Part shown: positions 17,558-26,176 of the stretch, one piece after another
Position numbering within the stretch: position 1 is the stretch's first letter
How the letters are laid out: the number at the start of each line of letters is the position of its first letter
Origin: Janthinobacterium rivuli
GTDB lineage: Bacteria > Pseudomonadota > Gammaproteobacteria > Burkholderiales > Burkholderiaceae_D
Assembly: GCF_029690045.1 (NCBI RefSeq)
Contig: NZ_CP121464.1
Coordinates: 4,960,001 to 5,024,000 of the forward strand
Direction of reading: 5' to 3'
Length of the DNA: 64,000 bases
Notes under the pieces: model-generated
Databases searched by the model: none
What the model was told of the DNA's origin: nothing
What the model saw: the letters and a program-made list of their open reading frames with translations, nothing else
Position numbers and translations under genes: made by a program

Positions 17558-17980
17558 AATAAATCCCTGTCGTGATGCGGCGCGGAGACCGAAGCTTGCA
17601 GCATGATAGCCGCGCCAGAACTATGAACCCGTGAAACTGCGATGCGAAAGACTGCAAGGCGAAAACAACCATTCTCGCCGAAAACAGGCCATTTTATCAA
17701 ATTAAACATGGCGAACCCCAGCATTTGACGCCGATTCTGCCACGCCGGCGTCTCCGCACGGCAATCGGGCGGGCGCCATCTTCATCTTCCCTTAATCTTG
17801 CAGCATTACCATGGCGCAGGCAGGCATTGCCACTGTGGCGCCGAACATTGCAATTTGGAAAGGATATTGCTTTTCAGTCGCTCTTTTCTGTCATTTATGG
17901 CATGCTTACGCCCTTGGCCGCGGCACGCAGTTTGGCCGCGCGCGCACCGATCAACCGACACGACCAGCCCCGATATCGCC
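17558..17980. promoter_or_regulatory. divergent intergenic region between alaA and the arn operon
   Basis: About 420 bases with no credible gene. It must contain the alaA promoter (minus) and the promoter of the Mth938-arn operon (plus). No clear operator, such as a PmrA direct repeat, was recognised by eye. Two local AT-rich stretches (17690-17710 and 17785-17800) are the likeliest promoter cores. Confidence 0.35.
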
Positions 17981-18373
17981 ATGAAACTCCACGCCAGCAG
18001 CACCCAACAATACCAGACTGTCACCGGCTATGACGAAAACGGCGTCGAGATCAATGCCCAGCCCTACAACTACAGCCTGATCGTCATGCCGGAAACACCG
18101 CCACGCGCGTGGGAAGTCACCAGTTTCGAAGAATTAACGGAGGCGCATTTCGCGCAAATCCTGGCCGACGCACCCGACGTGGTCATCCTCGGCACGGGCG
18201 AGCGCCAGCGCTTCGTGCATCCGAAACTGACGGCCGCGCTGACCATGCGCCGCATCGGCGTCGAATGCATGGATAGCCAGGCTGCCTGCCGCACCTACAA
18301 TATCCTCATGGGCGAAGGCCGCAAGGTCACCCTGGCACTGATCCTGGCTCCGGCCGCAGGCAAGGCCGCATGA
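17981..18373 (+). CDS. Mth938-domain (DUF498) protein at the head of the arn operon
   Basis: 130 residues. The family pattern is clear: NYSLIVMPETPP, an EELTEAHF helix, PDVVILGTGERQRF, then RRIGVECMDSQAACRTYNIL and a conserved GEGRKVTLALIL end. Mth938-like proteins are small alpha/beta proteins of unknown biochemical role in bacteria (eukaryotic relative NDUFAF3). Its stop overlaps the arnT start by 4 bases (ATGA), a strong sign of coupling. The frame is open upstream, but the ATG at 17981 gives the normal family length. Confidence 0.85.
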   Translation: MKLHASSTQQYQTVTGYDENGVEINAQPYNYSLIVMPETPPRAWEVTSFEELTEAHFAQILADAPDVVILGTGERQRFVHPKLTAALTMRRIGVECMDSQAACRTYNILMGEGRKVTLALILAPAAGKAA

Positions 18374-20043
18374 AAATCAACGTCAACGAGCTGCACTCGT
18401 CGCGGGTGCTGATGTGGTCGCTGCTGGGCATCTTCATCGTCGTCACCCTGTATGCGCTGGGTATCCGTACCCTGGTGCCGCCCGACGAGGGCCGCTACGC
18501 CGAGATGGCGCGCGAAATGTTCGTCACGGGCGACTGGATCACCACGCGCCTGAACGGCATCAAGTACTTTGAAAAGCCGCCGCTGCAAACGTGGATGAAT
18601 GCGCTGACCTTCGCCGCCTTCGGCCTGGGCGAATGGCAGGCACGCCTGTGGACTGGCCTGTGCGGCATCATCGGCGTGTGCATGACGGCCTACGCGGGCA
18701 AGAAAGTGTTCGGCCCGCGCGTGGGGCTGTATGCGGGCCTGGTGCTGGCATCGAGCCTGTTCTGGCTCGCTTCCGGCCAGATCAATTCGTTGGACATGGG
18801 CCTGTCGGGCATGATGACCCTGACCCTGGGCAGCCTGCTGATCGCCCAGCGCGACGACGCCACGGCGACGGAGCGGCGCAACTGGATGCTGGCCTGCTGG
18901 GCCGCCATGGCGCTGGCCGTGCTGGCCAAGGGCCTGATCGGCATCGTGCTGCCGGGTGGCGTGCTGGTGCTGTATTCGCTGTGTGCGCGCGACTGGCGCA
19001 TCTGGACGCGCTTGCACCTGGTCAAGGGCTTGCTGGTGTTCTTCGCCATCGCCACGCCGTGGTTCGTGCTGGTCGCCCTGCGCAATCCGGAACAGCCGCA
19101 TTTCTTCTTCATCCACGAGCACTTCCAGCGCTTCCTGATGAAGGGCCACAAGCGCGAAGGCGCCTGGTACTACTTCCTGGTGCTGCTCATTCCCGGCATC
19201 CTGCCCTGGATAGGCGTGCTGCCGCAAAGCCTGGCCGCCGCGTTCCAGCGCCAGGAAGGCGCCTTCCAGCCCCGCTTGATGCTGCTGATCTGGGCCGTCT
19301 TCATTTTCTTCTTCTTCAGCTATTCGACCTCGAAGCTGCCTGGCTACATCGTGCCCGTCTTCCCGGCGCTGGCCCTGCTCGTGGCGCTGTATCTGGAATC
19401 GGCCTCGCGCCGCCAGCGCCTGTTCGCCGCCGGCCTGCTGTGCGTGCTGGGCGCGGCCATCCTGATCGGCGGACCGATCGCCTTCGGCAAGGCCAGCGCA
19501 CGCGACGCGGAAGCCCTGGTCGCGCTCAAGGGTTACCAGCCATGGCTGATGGCGGCCGGCTTCTTCGCCCTGGCCGGCGGCGCCCTGGCCTTGCTGCATG
19601 CGCGCCAGCTGCGCCGCGACATGACGGTGCTGACGATTGCCGGCGCCGGCTTCCTGGCCACGCACTGCATCCTGGCCGGCTCCGAACTGTATGGCCAGAA
19701 CCGCGCAGGCACCGACATGCTGCCGCAGATCCAGGCCGAACTGACGGCCGATACCAAGCTTTATTCGGTCGGCATCTACGAGCAGTCGCTGACGTATTAC
19801 CTGCAGCGGCCCGTGATCCTCGTCGATTACTGGGATGAGTTCACGTTTGGCCTGAAACAGCAGCCCGAGCTGTCCATTCCGGACATCGAGACTTTCATCA
19901 CGCAATGGACGAACGATGCCCATGCCGGCGTGCGCGGCATGGCCATTATCAGCCTGAACCGTTACAAGGAATTGCAAGCGCGTGGTGTGCCCATGCGCCT
20001 GATTGCCGAAGATGCGCGCCGCATGGTCATTGCCAACAAATAA
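18370..20043 (+). CDS. arnT: 4-amino-4-deoxy-L-arabinose lipid A transferase (GT83)
   Basis: 557 residues with about twelve membrane segments. The first periplasmic loop carries the DEGRYAEMAREM motif of ArnT/PMT-type glycosyltransferases, followed by YFEKPPLQTWMNAL. ArnT moves L-Ara4N from undecaprenyl phosphate to lipid A on the outer face of the inner membrane, lowering negative charge and giving resistance to cationic peptides. A family relative that transfers another sugar cannot be excluded, but the full arn set that follows supports the call. Confidence 0.88.
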   Translation: MKINVNELHSSRVLMWSLLGIFIVVTLYALGIRTLVPPDEGRYAEMAREMFVTGDWITTRLNGIKYFEKPPLQTWMNALTFAAFGLGEWQARLWTGLCGIIGVCMTAYAGKKVFGPRVGLYAGLVLASSLFWLASGQINSLDMGLSGMMTLTLGSLLIAQRDDATATERRNWMLACWAAMALAVLAKGLIGIVLPGGVLVLYSLCARDWRIWTRLHLVKGLLVFFAIATPWFVLVALRNPEQPHFFFIHEHFQRFLMKGHKREGAWYYFLVLLIPGILPWIGVLPQSLAAAFQRQEGAFQPRLMLLIWAVFIFFFFSYSTSKLPGYIVPVFPALALLVALYLESASRRQRLFAAGLLCVLGAAILIGGPIAFGKASARDAEALVALKGYQPWLMAAGFFALAGGALALLHARQLRRDMTVLTIAGAGFLATHCILAGSELYGQNRAGTDMLPQIQAELTADTKLYSVGIYEQSLTYYLQRPVILVDYWDEFTFGLKQQPELSIPDIETFITQWTNDAHAGVRGMAIISLNRYKELQARGVPMRLIAEDARRMVIANK

Positions 20044-20248
20044 TGTTTAACCGGGGCGCGAGGCAGCACGGACCGCGCCCCCGGCCAGCCTGCCCCACCC
20101 CCGCATCAGCTGGATTTTTCACCGCTGAACTGGCTGCGCCGCCATACTGACGATATAAAATAGCCATGCCTGCCAGCCGCCTTTAACGGCACTGGCAGCC
20201 TCGGCGATGCCGATACCCTGACCCAACACAGATTCAAGAATTGCGCCC
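20044..20248 (+). other. gap between arnT and arnB, no gene seen
   Basis: About 205 bases with no supported gene. It holds a GC-rich stretch and no obvious terminator with a T-run, so transcription probably continues into arnB. The arnB start at 20249 has no strong Shine-Dalgarno sequence, only a weak purine stretch. Confidence 0.3.
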
Positions 20249-21385
20249 ATGACCTCTACCCTGCCCTTTTTGCCCTTTTCCAAACCCACCATCGATGAAG
20301 CGACCATCGCCGCCGTCGGCGACGTGCTGCGCTCGGGCTGGATCACCAGCGGCCCGAAAGTGCAGGCCTTCGAAGCCCAGCTGTCCGAGTATTTCGGCGG
20401 GCGTCCCGTGCGCACCTTCAATTCGGGCACGTGCACCATGGAAATCGCACTGCGCATCGCCGGCATCGGCCCCGGCGACGAGGTCATCACCACGCCCGTG
20501 TCGTGGGTAGCGACGGCCAACGTCATCATCGAAGTGGGCGCCACGCCCGTGTTTGCCGACATCGACCCCGTCACCCGGAATATCGACCTCGACAAGCTGG
20601 AAGCGGCCATCACCCCGCGCACCAAAGCCATCATCCCCGTCTACCTGTCCGGTTTGCCCGTCGACATGGACCGCCTGTACGCGATCGCCGACAAGTACAA
20701 GCTGCGCGTCGTGGAAGACGCGGCGCAAGCGTTCGGCTCCACCTGGAAAGGCAAGCGCATCGGCGCGTTTGGCGACTTCGTCTCGTTCAGCTTCCAGGCC
20801 AACAAGAACATCACCACGGGCGAAGGCGGCGCGCTGGTCCTGAACAACCTGGAAGAAGCCAAGCTGGCCGAGAAATACCGGCTGCAGGGCGTCACGCGCA
20901 GCGGCGTCGACGGCATCGACGTCGACGTGCTGGGCGGCAAATACAACATGAGCGACATCATGGCCGCCATCGGCCTGGGCCAGTTCGCCAATATCGACGC
21001 GATCACGGCCCACCGCCGCGCGCTCGCGCGCCATTACTTTGCGCAATTCGGCAGCGACTTCGAAGCGCAGAGCGGCGCCCAGCTGCCCGTACAGGATTTT
21101 GAGAACAGCAACTGGCATTTGTTCCAGATCATCCTGCCCGACAATGGCCCCGGCACGCGCGCCGCCTTCATGCAGCAAATGGCGCAGCAAAACGTGGGAA
21201 CGGGCTATCATTACGCACCGATCCACCTGTTTACCATGTACCGCGAACGCGGCTTTACCGAGGGCATGTTCCCCGTCTCGGAAAAGATCGGCCGCCTGAC
21301 CGTGACCTTGCCGATGTTCTACGCCATGACGACACAGGACGTGGAACGCGCCGTCGCCACCGTCAAATCCATACTCATCAAATGA
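20249..21385 (+). CDS. arnB: UDP-4-amino-4-deoxy-L-arabinose aminotransferase
   Basis: 378 residues of the DegT/DnrJ/EryC1 family. N-terminal LPFSKPTIDEATIAAV matches ArnB-type proteins; the PLP lysine is in FQANKNITTGEGGAL near residue 188, and an aspartate in VVEDAAQAFGS binds the cofactor. It transfers an amino group from glutamate to the UDP-4-keto-pentose made by ArnA. Its stop overlaps the arnC start (ATGA). Confidence 0.9.
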   Translation: MTSTLPFLPFSKPTIDEATIAAVGDVLRSGWITSGPKVQAFEAQLSEYFGGRPVRTFNSGTCTMEIALRIAGIGPGDEVITTPVSWVATANVIIEVGATPVFADIDPVTRNIDLDKLEAAITPRTKAIIPVYLSGLPVDMDRLYAIADKYKLRVVEDAAQAFGSTWKGKRIGAFGDFVSFSFQANKNITTGEGGALVLNNLEEAKLAEKYRLQGVTRSGVDGIDVDVLGGKYNMSDIMAAIGLGQFANIDAITAHRRALARHYFAQFGSDFEAQSGAQLPVQDFENSNWHLFQIILPDNGPGTRAAFMQQMAQQNVGTGYHYAPIHLFTMYRERGFTEGMFPVSEKIGRLTVTLPMFYAMTTQDVERAVATVKSILIK

Positions 21386-22392
21386 GCAGCGCGCCGATGA
21401 AACCTGAACTGTCCATTATCATTCCAATCTACAACGAACAGGATGGTCTGGCCAGCCTGTTCGCCCGCCTGTATCCGGCCCTCGACGCCCTGCAGACGAG
21501 CTACGAGATCATCTTCGTCAACGATGGCAGCCGCGACAATTCGGTGGCCATCCTGGCGGAACAGTTCCGCCAGCGTCCCGACGTCACGCGCGTCGTCCTG
21601 TTCAACGGTAATTATGGCCAGCACATGGCCATCCTGGCCGGTTTTGAAGCGTCGCGCGGGCAGATCATGGTCACGCTCGACGCCGACCTGCAGAACCCGC
21701 CCGAAGAAATCGGCAATCTGGTGGCGAAGATGCGCGAAGGCTACGATTACGTGGGCTCGATCCGGCGCAAGCGGCAAGATTCCGCCTGGCGCACCCTGGC
21801 CTCGAAGATGATGAACCGTCTGCGTGAAAAGATCACGAATATCAAGATTACCGATCAGGGCAACATGCTGCGCGCGTATGGCCGCAACGTGATCGACCTG
21901 GTCAACCAGTGCGCCGAGGTCAACACCTTCGTGCCCGCCCTGGCCTACACGTTCGCCCGCAAGCCCACGGAAATTACCGTCGAGCACGAGGAACGCTCGG
22001 CCGGCGAGTCGAAATACTCGCTGTACAGCCTGATCCGCCTCAATTTCGACCTGGTCACGGGCTTTTCGCTGATACCCCTGCAAATCTTTTCCATGCTGGG
22101 CATGCTGCTGTCCTTCAGTTCGGCCGTGCTGGTGATCTATCTGCTGGCGCGCCGCTTCCTGTTCGGCGCCGAGGCGCAAGGCGTGTTCACCCTGTTCGCC
22201 ATCGCCTTCTTCCTGATGGGCGTGATCCTGTTCGGTATCGGCCTGGTGGGCGAATACGTGGGACGCATCTTCCAGCAAGTGCGCGCCCGACCCCGCTACG
22301 TGGTGCAAACCATCTTGCAGGACGGCATGGTCCAGGCGGAAGCCGAGGCGGCATCGTATGTGCGCCTGGAAAAGCGCCAGGTGGGCCGCTGA
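21382..22392 (+). CDS. arnC: undecaprenyl-phosphate Ara4FN transferase
   Basis: 336 residues. GT2-type catalytic domain starts at LSIIIPIYNEQDG with FVNDGSRDNS and the metal-binding LDADLQNPPEE; two membrane helices follow near residues 235-300, as in ArnC. It attaches the formylated amino sugar to undecaprenyl phosphate on the cytoplasmic side. A second ATG six codons in (MKPELS) is an alternative start. Coupled to arnB by 4 bases and to the formyltransferase gene by 1 base (TGATG). Confidence 0.9.
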   Translation: MSSAPMKPELSIIIPIYNEQDGLASLFARLYPALDALQTSYEIIFVNDGSRDNSVAILAEQFRQRPDVTRVVLFNGNYGQHMAILAGFEASRGQIMVTLDADLQNPPEEIGNLVAKMREGYDYVGSIRRKRQDSAWRTLASKMMNRLREKITNIKITDQGNMLRAYGRNVIDLVNQCAEVNTFVPALAYTFARKPTEITVEHEERSAGESKYSLYSLIRLNFDLVTGFSLIPLQIFSMLGMLLSFSSAVLVIYLLARRFLFGAEAQGVFTLFAIAFFLMGVILFGIGLVGEYVGRIFQQVRARPRYVVQTILQDGMVQAEAEAASYVRLEKRQVGR

Positions 22393-23309
22393 TGGGCGCC
22401 CCGCGCGGCGTCGTCTTCGGCTACCACAATGTCGGCGTGCGCTGCATCAAGGTGCTGCTGGCCGGCGGCGTCGACATCGCCCTCGTCGTCACGCACGAAG
22501 ACAGCCCCACGGAAAACCTGTGGTTCGAATCCGTCGCCAGCCTGTGCCAGGCCGAAGGCATTCCGTACATCACGCCTTCGGACGCGCGCGCGCCCGAATT
22601 GCTGGCGCAGGTGCAGGCGGCGGCACCGGACATGCTGTTCAGCTTTTACTACCGCCACATGCTGCCGGCCAGCATCCTGGAAGTCGCGCCCGCCTACAAT
22701 ATGCACGGCTCGCTGCTGCCGCAGTTCCGCGGCCGCGCGCCCGTCAACTGGGCCGTGCTGCATGGCGCCCCGCAAACGGGCGCCACCCTGCATGAAATGA
22801 CGGTCAAGCCCGATGCCGGCGCCATCGTCGCGCAAACGGCCGTGCCCATCCTGCCCGACGACACAGCCTTCGAAGTCTTCGGCAAGGTCACCGTGGCGGC
22901 GGAACAAACGCTGTGGGGGGTACTGCCAGCCTTGCTGGACGGCACGGCGCCGCGCCAGCTCAACGATTTGCGCCAGGGCGGCTATTTTGGCGGCCGCACG
23001 CCGGAAGATGGCCGCATCGACTGGAAGTTACCCGCACAGCAGGTATACAACCTGCACCGGGCTGTCGCGCCACCGTATCCAGGCGCCTTCACCGAAGTCA
23101 ACAATGTCATTTACACCATCGAAAAAGCCCGTTTGAGCAAGCATTCCGCAGGAAGTTTGCCACCGGGCTTGGCGGTAGTGGATAATTGTATCTTTGGCGT
23201 CTGCGGAGACGGCCGGATGCTGGCCATTTCCGCGCTGAGGGCTGCCGGGGAGCCGATTTCGGCTCAGCAATTGCAAGCAAGTCTGACCGCCCGCGTCAGC
23301 ACACATTGA
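22392..23309 (+). CDS. UDP-L-Ara4N formyltransferase (stand-alone ArnA N-terminal half)
   Basis: 305 residues matching the N-terminal formyltransferase domain of E. coli ArnA. The catalytic asparagine and histidine are in NMHGSLLPQFRGRAPVNW, and the aspartate in KPDAGAIVAQ. It formylates the amino sugar with N10-formyltetrahydrofolate. In E. coli this activity is fused to the decarboxylase; here it is a separate gene 21 bases upstream of it. The frame extends far upstream inside arnC; the ATG at 22392 is fixed by the 1-base overlap and family length. Confidence 0.9.
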   Translation: MGAPRGVVFGYHNVGVRCIKVLLAGGVDIALVVTHEDSPTENLWFESVASLCQAEGIPYITPSDARAPELLAQVQAAAPDMLFSFYYRHMLPASILEVAPAYNMHGSLLPQFRGRAPVNWAVLHGAPQTGATLHEMTVKPDAGAIVAQTAVPILPDDTAFEVFGKVTVAAEQTLWGVLPALLDGTAPRQLNDLRQGGYFGGRTPEDGRIDWKLPAQQVYNLHRAVAPPYPGAFTEVNNVIYTIEKARLSKHSAGSLPPGLAVVDNCIFGVCGDGRMLAISALRAAGEPISAQQLQASLTARVSTH

Positions 23310-23330
23310 TATCACTCAAGAGAATCTCAC

Positions 23331-24383
23331 ATGAAAAAAGTCCTCATCTTAGGCGTCAACGGCTTCATCGGCCACCACCTGTCCAAGCGTATCCTGGAAA
23401 CCACCGACTGGCATGTCTACGGCATGGACATGAACACGGACCGCATCACGGAATTGCTGGAAGATGACAACTACAAGTCGCGCATGCACTTCTTCGAAGG
23501 CGACATCACGATCAACAAGGAATGGGTCGAGTACCACGTCAAGAAATGCGACGTGATCCTGCCCCTGGTCGCCATCGCCACGCCATCGACCTACGTCAAG
23601 CAGCCGCTGCGCGTCTTCGAACTGGACTTCGAAGCCAACCTGCCTATCGTCCGCTCGGCCGCCAAGTACGGCAAGCACCTGGTCTTCCCGTCGACCTCGG
23701 AAGTGTATGGCATGTGCCATGACGAGGAATTCGACCCGGAAAACTCGGAACTGATCTGCGGCCCGATCAACAAGCCGCGCTGGATCTATTCGAACGCCAA
23801 ACAGCTGATGGACCGCGTGATCTGGGGCTACGGCATGGAAGGCTTGAACTTCACCCTGTTCCGTCCATTCAACTGGATCGGCGCGGGCCTGGACTCGATC
23901 CACACGCCGAAAGAAGGTTCCTCGCGCGTCGTGACGCAATTCTTTGGCCACATCGTGCGCGGCGAGAACATCTCGCTGGTCGACGGCGGCGCGCAGAAAC
24001 GCGCGTTCACCTACATCGACGACGGCATCGATGCATTGATCCGCATCATTGCCAACAAGAACGGCATCGCCAGCGGCAAGATCTACAACATTGGCAATCC
24101 GACCAATAACTACTCGATCCGCGACCTGGCCGGCATGATGCTGACCCTGGCCGCCGAGTACCCGGAATACGCCGAAGGCGCGAAACACGTGAAAATCGTG
24201 GAAACGACTTCGGGTGCCTACTACGGCGCCGGCTACCAGGACGTGCAGAACCGCGTGCCGAAAATCACGAACACCTGCGAAGAGCTGGGCTGGGCGCCGA
24301 CCACCACCATGGCCGATTCCCTGCGCAATATTTTCGACGCCTACCGCAGCCAGGTAGCCCAAGCCAAAGCCTTGATGGATTAA
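23331..24383 (+). CDS. arnA: UDP-glucuronate oxidative decarboxylase (stand-alone ArnA C-terminal half)
   Basis: 350 residues of the extended short-chain dehydrogenase family. NAD-binding GVNGFIGHHLSKR lies at the N-terminus; catalytic PSTSEVYG and IYSNAKQ (tyrosine and lysine) are present, and the ArnA arginine is kept in GYQDVQNRVPKI. It turns UDP-glucuronate into the UDP-4-keto-pentose. A supply of UDP-glucuronate needs a UDP-glucose dehydrogenase (Ugd), which is not in this window. Confidence 0.92.
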   Translation: MKKVLILGVNGFIGHHLSKRILETTDWHVYGMDMNTDRITELLEDDNYKSRMHFFEGDITINKEWVEYHVKKCDVILPLVAIATPSTYVKQPLRVFELDFEANLPIVRSAAKYGKHLVFPSTSEVYGMCHDEEFDPENSELICGPINKPRWIYSNAKQLMDRVIWGYGMEGLNFTLFRPFNWIGAGLDSIHTPKEGSSRVVTQFFGHIVRGENISLVDGGAQKRAFTYIDDGIDALIRIIANKNGIASGKIYNIGNPTNNYSIRDLAGMMLTLAAEYPEYAEGAKHVKIVETTSGAYYGAGYQDVQNRVPKITNTCEELGWAPTTTMADSLRNIFDAYRSQVAQAKALMD

Positions 24384-25342
24384 TGTTGAGCAAGCCGTTC
24401 CTGACCCTGAAAATCGACGTCGATACCTATCGCGGCACCCGTGAAGGCATGGGCAATCTGGTGCGCATGCTGGCCGCGCACCAGGCCAAGGCCACCTTTC
24501 TGTTCTCGCTGGGGCCCGACCACACGGGCTGGGCCCTGCGGCGCGCCTTGCGTCCCGGCTTTTTCAGCAAGGTGTCGCGCACGTCGGTGGTCGAGCACTA
24601 CGGCTTGAAAACATTGATGTACGGCACCTTGCTGCCGGGACCCGATATCGGCAAGCAATGCGCGGCGCAATTGCGCGCCGTGCGCGATGCCGGTTTCGAG
24701 TGCGGCATCCACACCTGGGATCACACCCTGTGGCAAGACAACGTGGCCAGGCGCAACGCCGCCTGGACCATCAACATGATGCGCAAGGCCGCCAACCGCT
24801 ATGAACAGGTGTTTGGCGTAGCGCCGCATACGCACGGCGCGGCCGGCTGGCAAATGAATGTCAGCGCCTTTGTCGAACACGACACGGCCGGCTACCGCTT
24901 TGCCTCCGATGGCCGCGCCATGCTCGACGCGCGCGGCGCCATGGTGCATCCGGGCAATGGCCCGCACCGCGTGCGCAATGGCAACACCATCCTGCAATGC
25001 GTGCAATTGCCCACCACCCTGCCGACGCTCGACGAACTGCTGGGCTGCGAAATCGACGGCAAATTGATTACAACTGGCAATGTTGCCGCACATATATTGT
25101 CGCTGACGGCGGACAACCCGCGCGATCACGTATATACCTTGCACGCGGAACTTGAAGGTCAGAAACTCGCCCCCATTTTCGAACAACTGCTGGCTGGCTG
25201 GAAAGCCCAGGGCTACCAGTTCGCGGCGATGGGCGATTATTATGAAAAGATAAAAAATACGGACTTGCCCGTTTGTCCCGTCACCTGGGATGAGTTGCCA
25301 GGCCGTTCGGGACGCCTGATTGTGCAGGGCAAAGCGGCCTGA
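24383..25342 (+). CDS. arnD: Ara4FN-phosphoundecaprenol deformylase
   Basis: 319 residues of the NodB/polysaccharide-deacetylase fold. The metal ligands and catalytic motif appear as LKIDVDTYRGTREG at the N-terminus and GIHTWDHTLWQD near residues 112-123; HTHGAAGWQMN follows. It removes the formyl group on the lipid carrier, committing the sugar to transfer by ArnT. ATG overlaps the arnA stop by one base. It is the last arn gene here; no arnE/arnF flippase genes follow. Confidence 0.9.
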   Translation: MLSKPFLTLKIDVDTYRGTREGMGNLVRMLAAHQAKATFLFSLGPDHTGWALRRALRPGFFSKVSRTSVVEHYGLKTLMYGTLLPGPDIGKQCAAQLRAVRDAGFECGIHTWDHTLWQDNVARRNAAWTINMMRKAANRYEQVFGVAPHTHGAAGWQMNVSAFVEHDTAGYRFASDGRAMLDARGAMVHPGNGPHRVRNGNTILQCVQLPTTLPTLDELLGCEIDGKLITTGNVAAHILSLTADNPRDHVYTLHAELEGQKLAPIFEQLLAGWKAQGYQFAAMGDYYEKIKNTDLPVCPVTWDELPGRSGRLIVQGKAA

Positions 25343-25416
25343 ATGCTGTATTGTTGCACCTGGATGCGTTGCCAGGTTAAAAACAGCGCTGATGATGACC
25401 GTTCAGGAGAGAACCT

Positions 25417-25887
25417 GTGGCTGATAGCCAATCCCTCGTTAGCATACCCGACTTTAGCGCCGCCATGACCAGCGGCAAGACTTTTCAGTTACTGGGCCGC
25501 CCGGCCAAGGCCACGGTGCTGTTTTTCTATCCGAAGGACAACACTCCTGGTTGCACCACGGAAAATATTGCTTTCCGTGATGCCTATCCGCAATTCGTCG
25601 CCGCCGGCGTGGAAATCTACGGCATCAGCCGCGATTCCCTGCGCTCGCACGAAAGTTTCAAAGCCAAGCTGGAACTGCCGTTCGAGCTCATTTCCGACCC
25701 GGACGAAGCCGTTTGCCTGCTGTTTAACGTCATGAAGATGAAACAGATGTACGGCAAGACCGTACGCGGCGTCGAGCGCAGTACGTTTGTGATTGACGCC
25801 CAGGGCCGATTGGTGAAAGAATGGAGAGGCGTGAAGGTCGCAACTCACGTGGAAGAAGTGCTGGAATTCGTAGCGCATCTGAATTGA
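25417..25887 (+). CDS. peroxiredoxin (Bcp/PrxQ-like)
   Basis: 156 residues with a GTG start behind a strong AGGAGA ribosome site. The peroxidatic cysteine is C46 in NTPGCTTEN. The residue five positions later is isoleucine, not the cysteine that serves as resolving residue in E. coli Bcp; the only other cysteine is C100 in DEAVCLLF. It may therefore be a one-cysteine enzyme or use a different partner. FDVIKMK-like FNVMKMKQMYG and VERSTFVID fit the subfamily. It follows the arn operon after 74 bases with its own ribosome site. Confidence 0.88.
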   Translation: MADSQSLVSIPDFSAAMTSGKTFQLLGRPAKATVLFFYPKDNTPGCTTENIAFRDAYPQFVAAGVEIYGISRDSLRSHESFKAKLELPFELISDPDEAVCLLFNVMKMKQMYGKTVRGVERSTFVIDAQGRLVKEWRGVKVATHVEEVLEFVAHLN

Positions 25888-26176
25888 TCGTTCATTTTGA
25901 TCCAATGCGCGTTGTCGGCTTCCAGCAAGCCTGGTTCAACCGCAGTTCAGTTCACGCTACCTATCGCCATTTTGAGTCAACGAAGCGCCTCCATCCACTC
26001 CGCCAGGCGGGCCTGCAGCCCGCCGATGGCATCCATGACCGGCCATGCTGCCGGCCTTCCGGCAGTTACTCGTCCTGTAGCATTGTTATTCCCCCGCATC
26101 CACCCCATGAGAAGTGCCGCCAGAAGCTGGCTGCCCATGGGCGATTCATTCCAGAAATTTTTTGATTGAGATCCTG
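25888..26176 (+). other. gap between peroxiredoxin and PIN-PhoH genes
   Basis: About 290 bases, with no supported gene and no clear terminator hairpin. A GCAGCCC-rich stretch at 26010-26060 has several short inverted repeats (GGCCATGCTGCCGGCCTTCCGGC area) that could be a weak terminator or a degenerate repeat. Confidence 0.3.

Noticed and set aside
22392..23309. Methionyl-tRNA formyltransferase (fmt) for the formyltransferase gene
   Set aside because: Same fold, but the gene sits inside the arn operon with 1-base coupling and the sequence matches ArnA's N-terminal domain.
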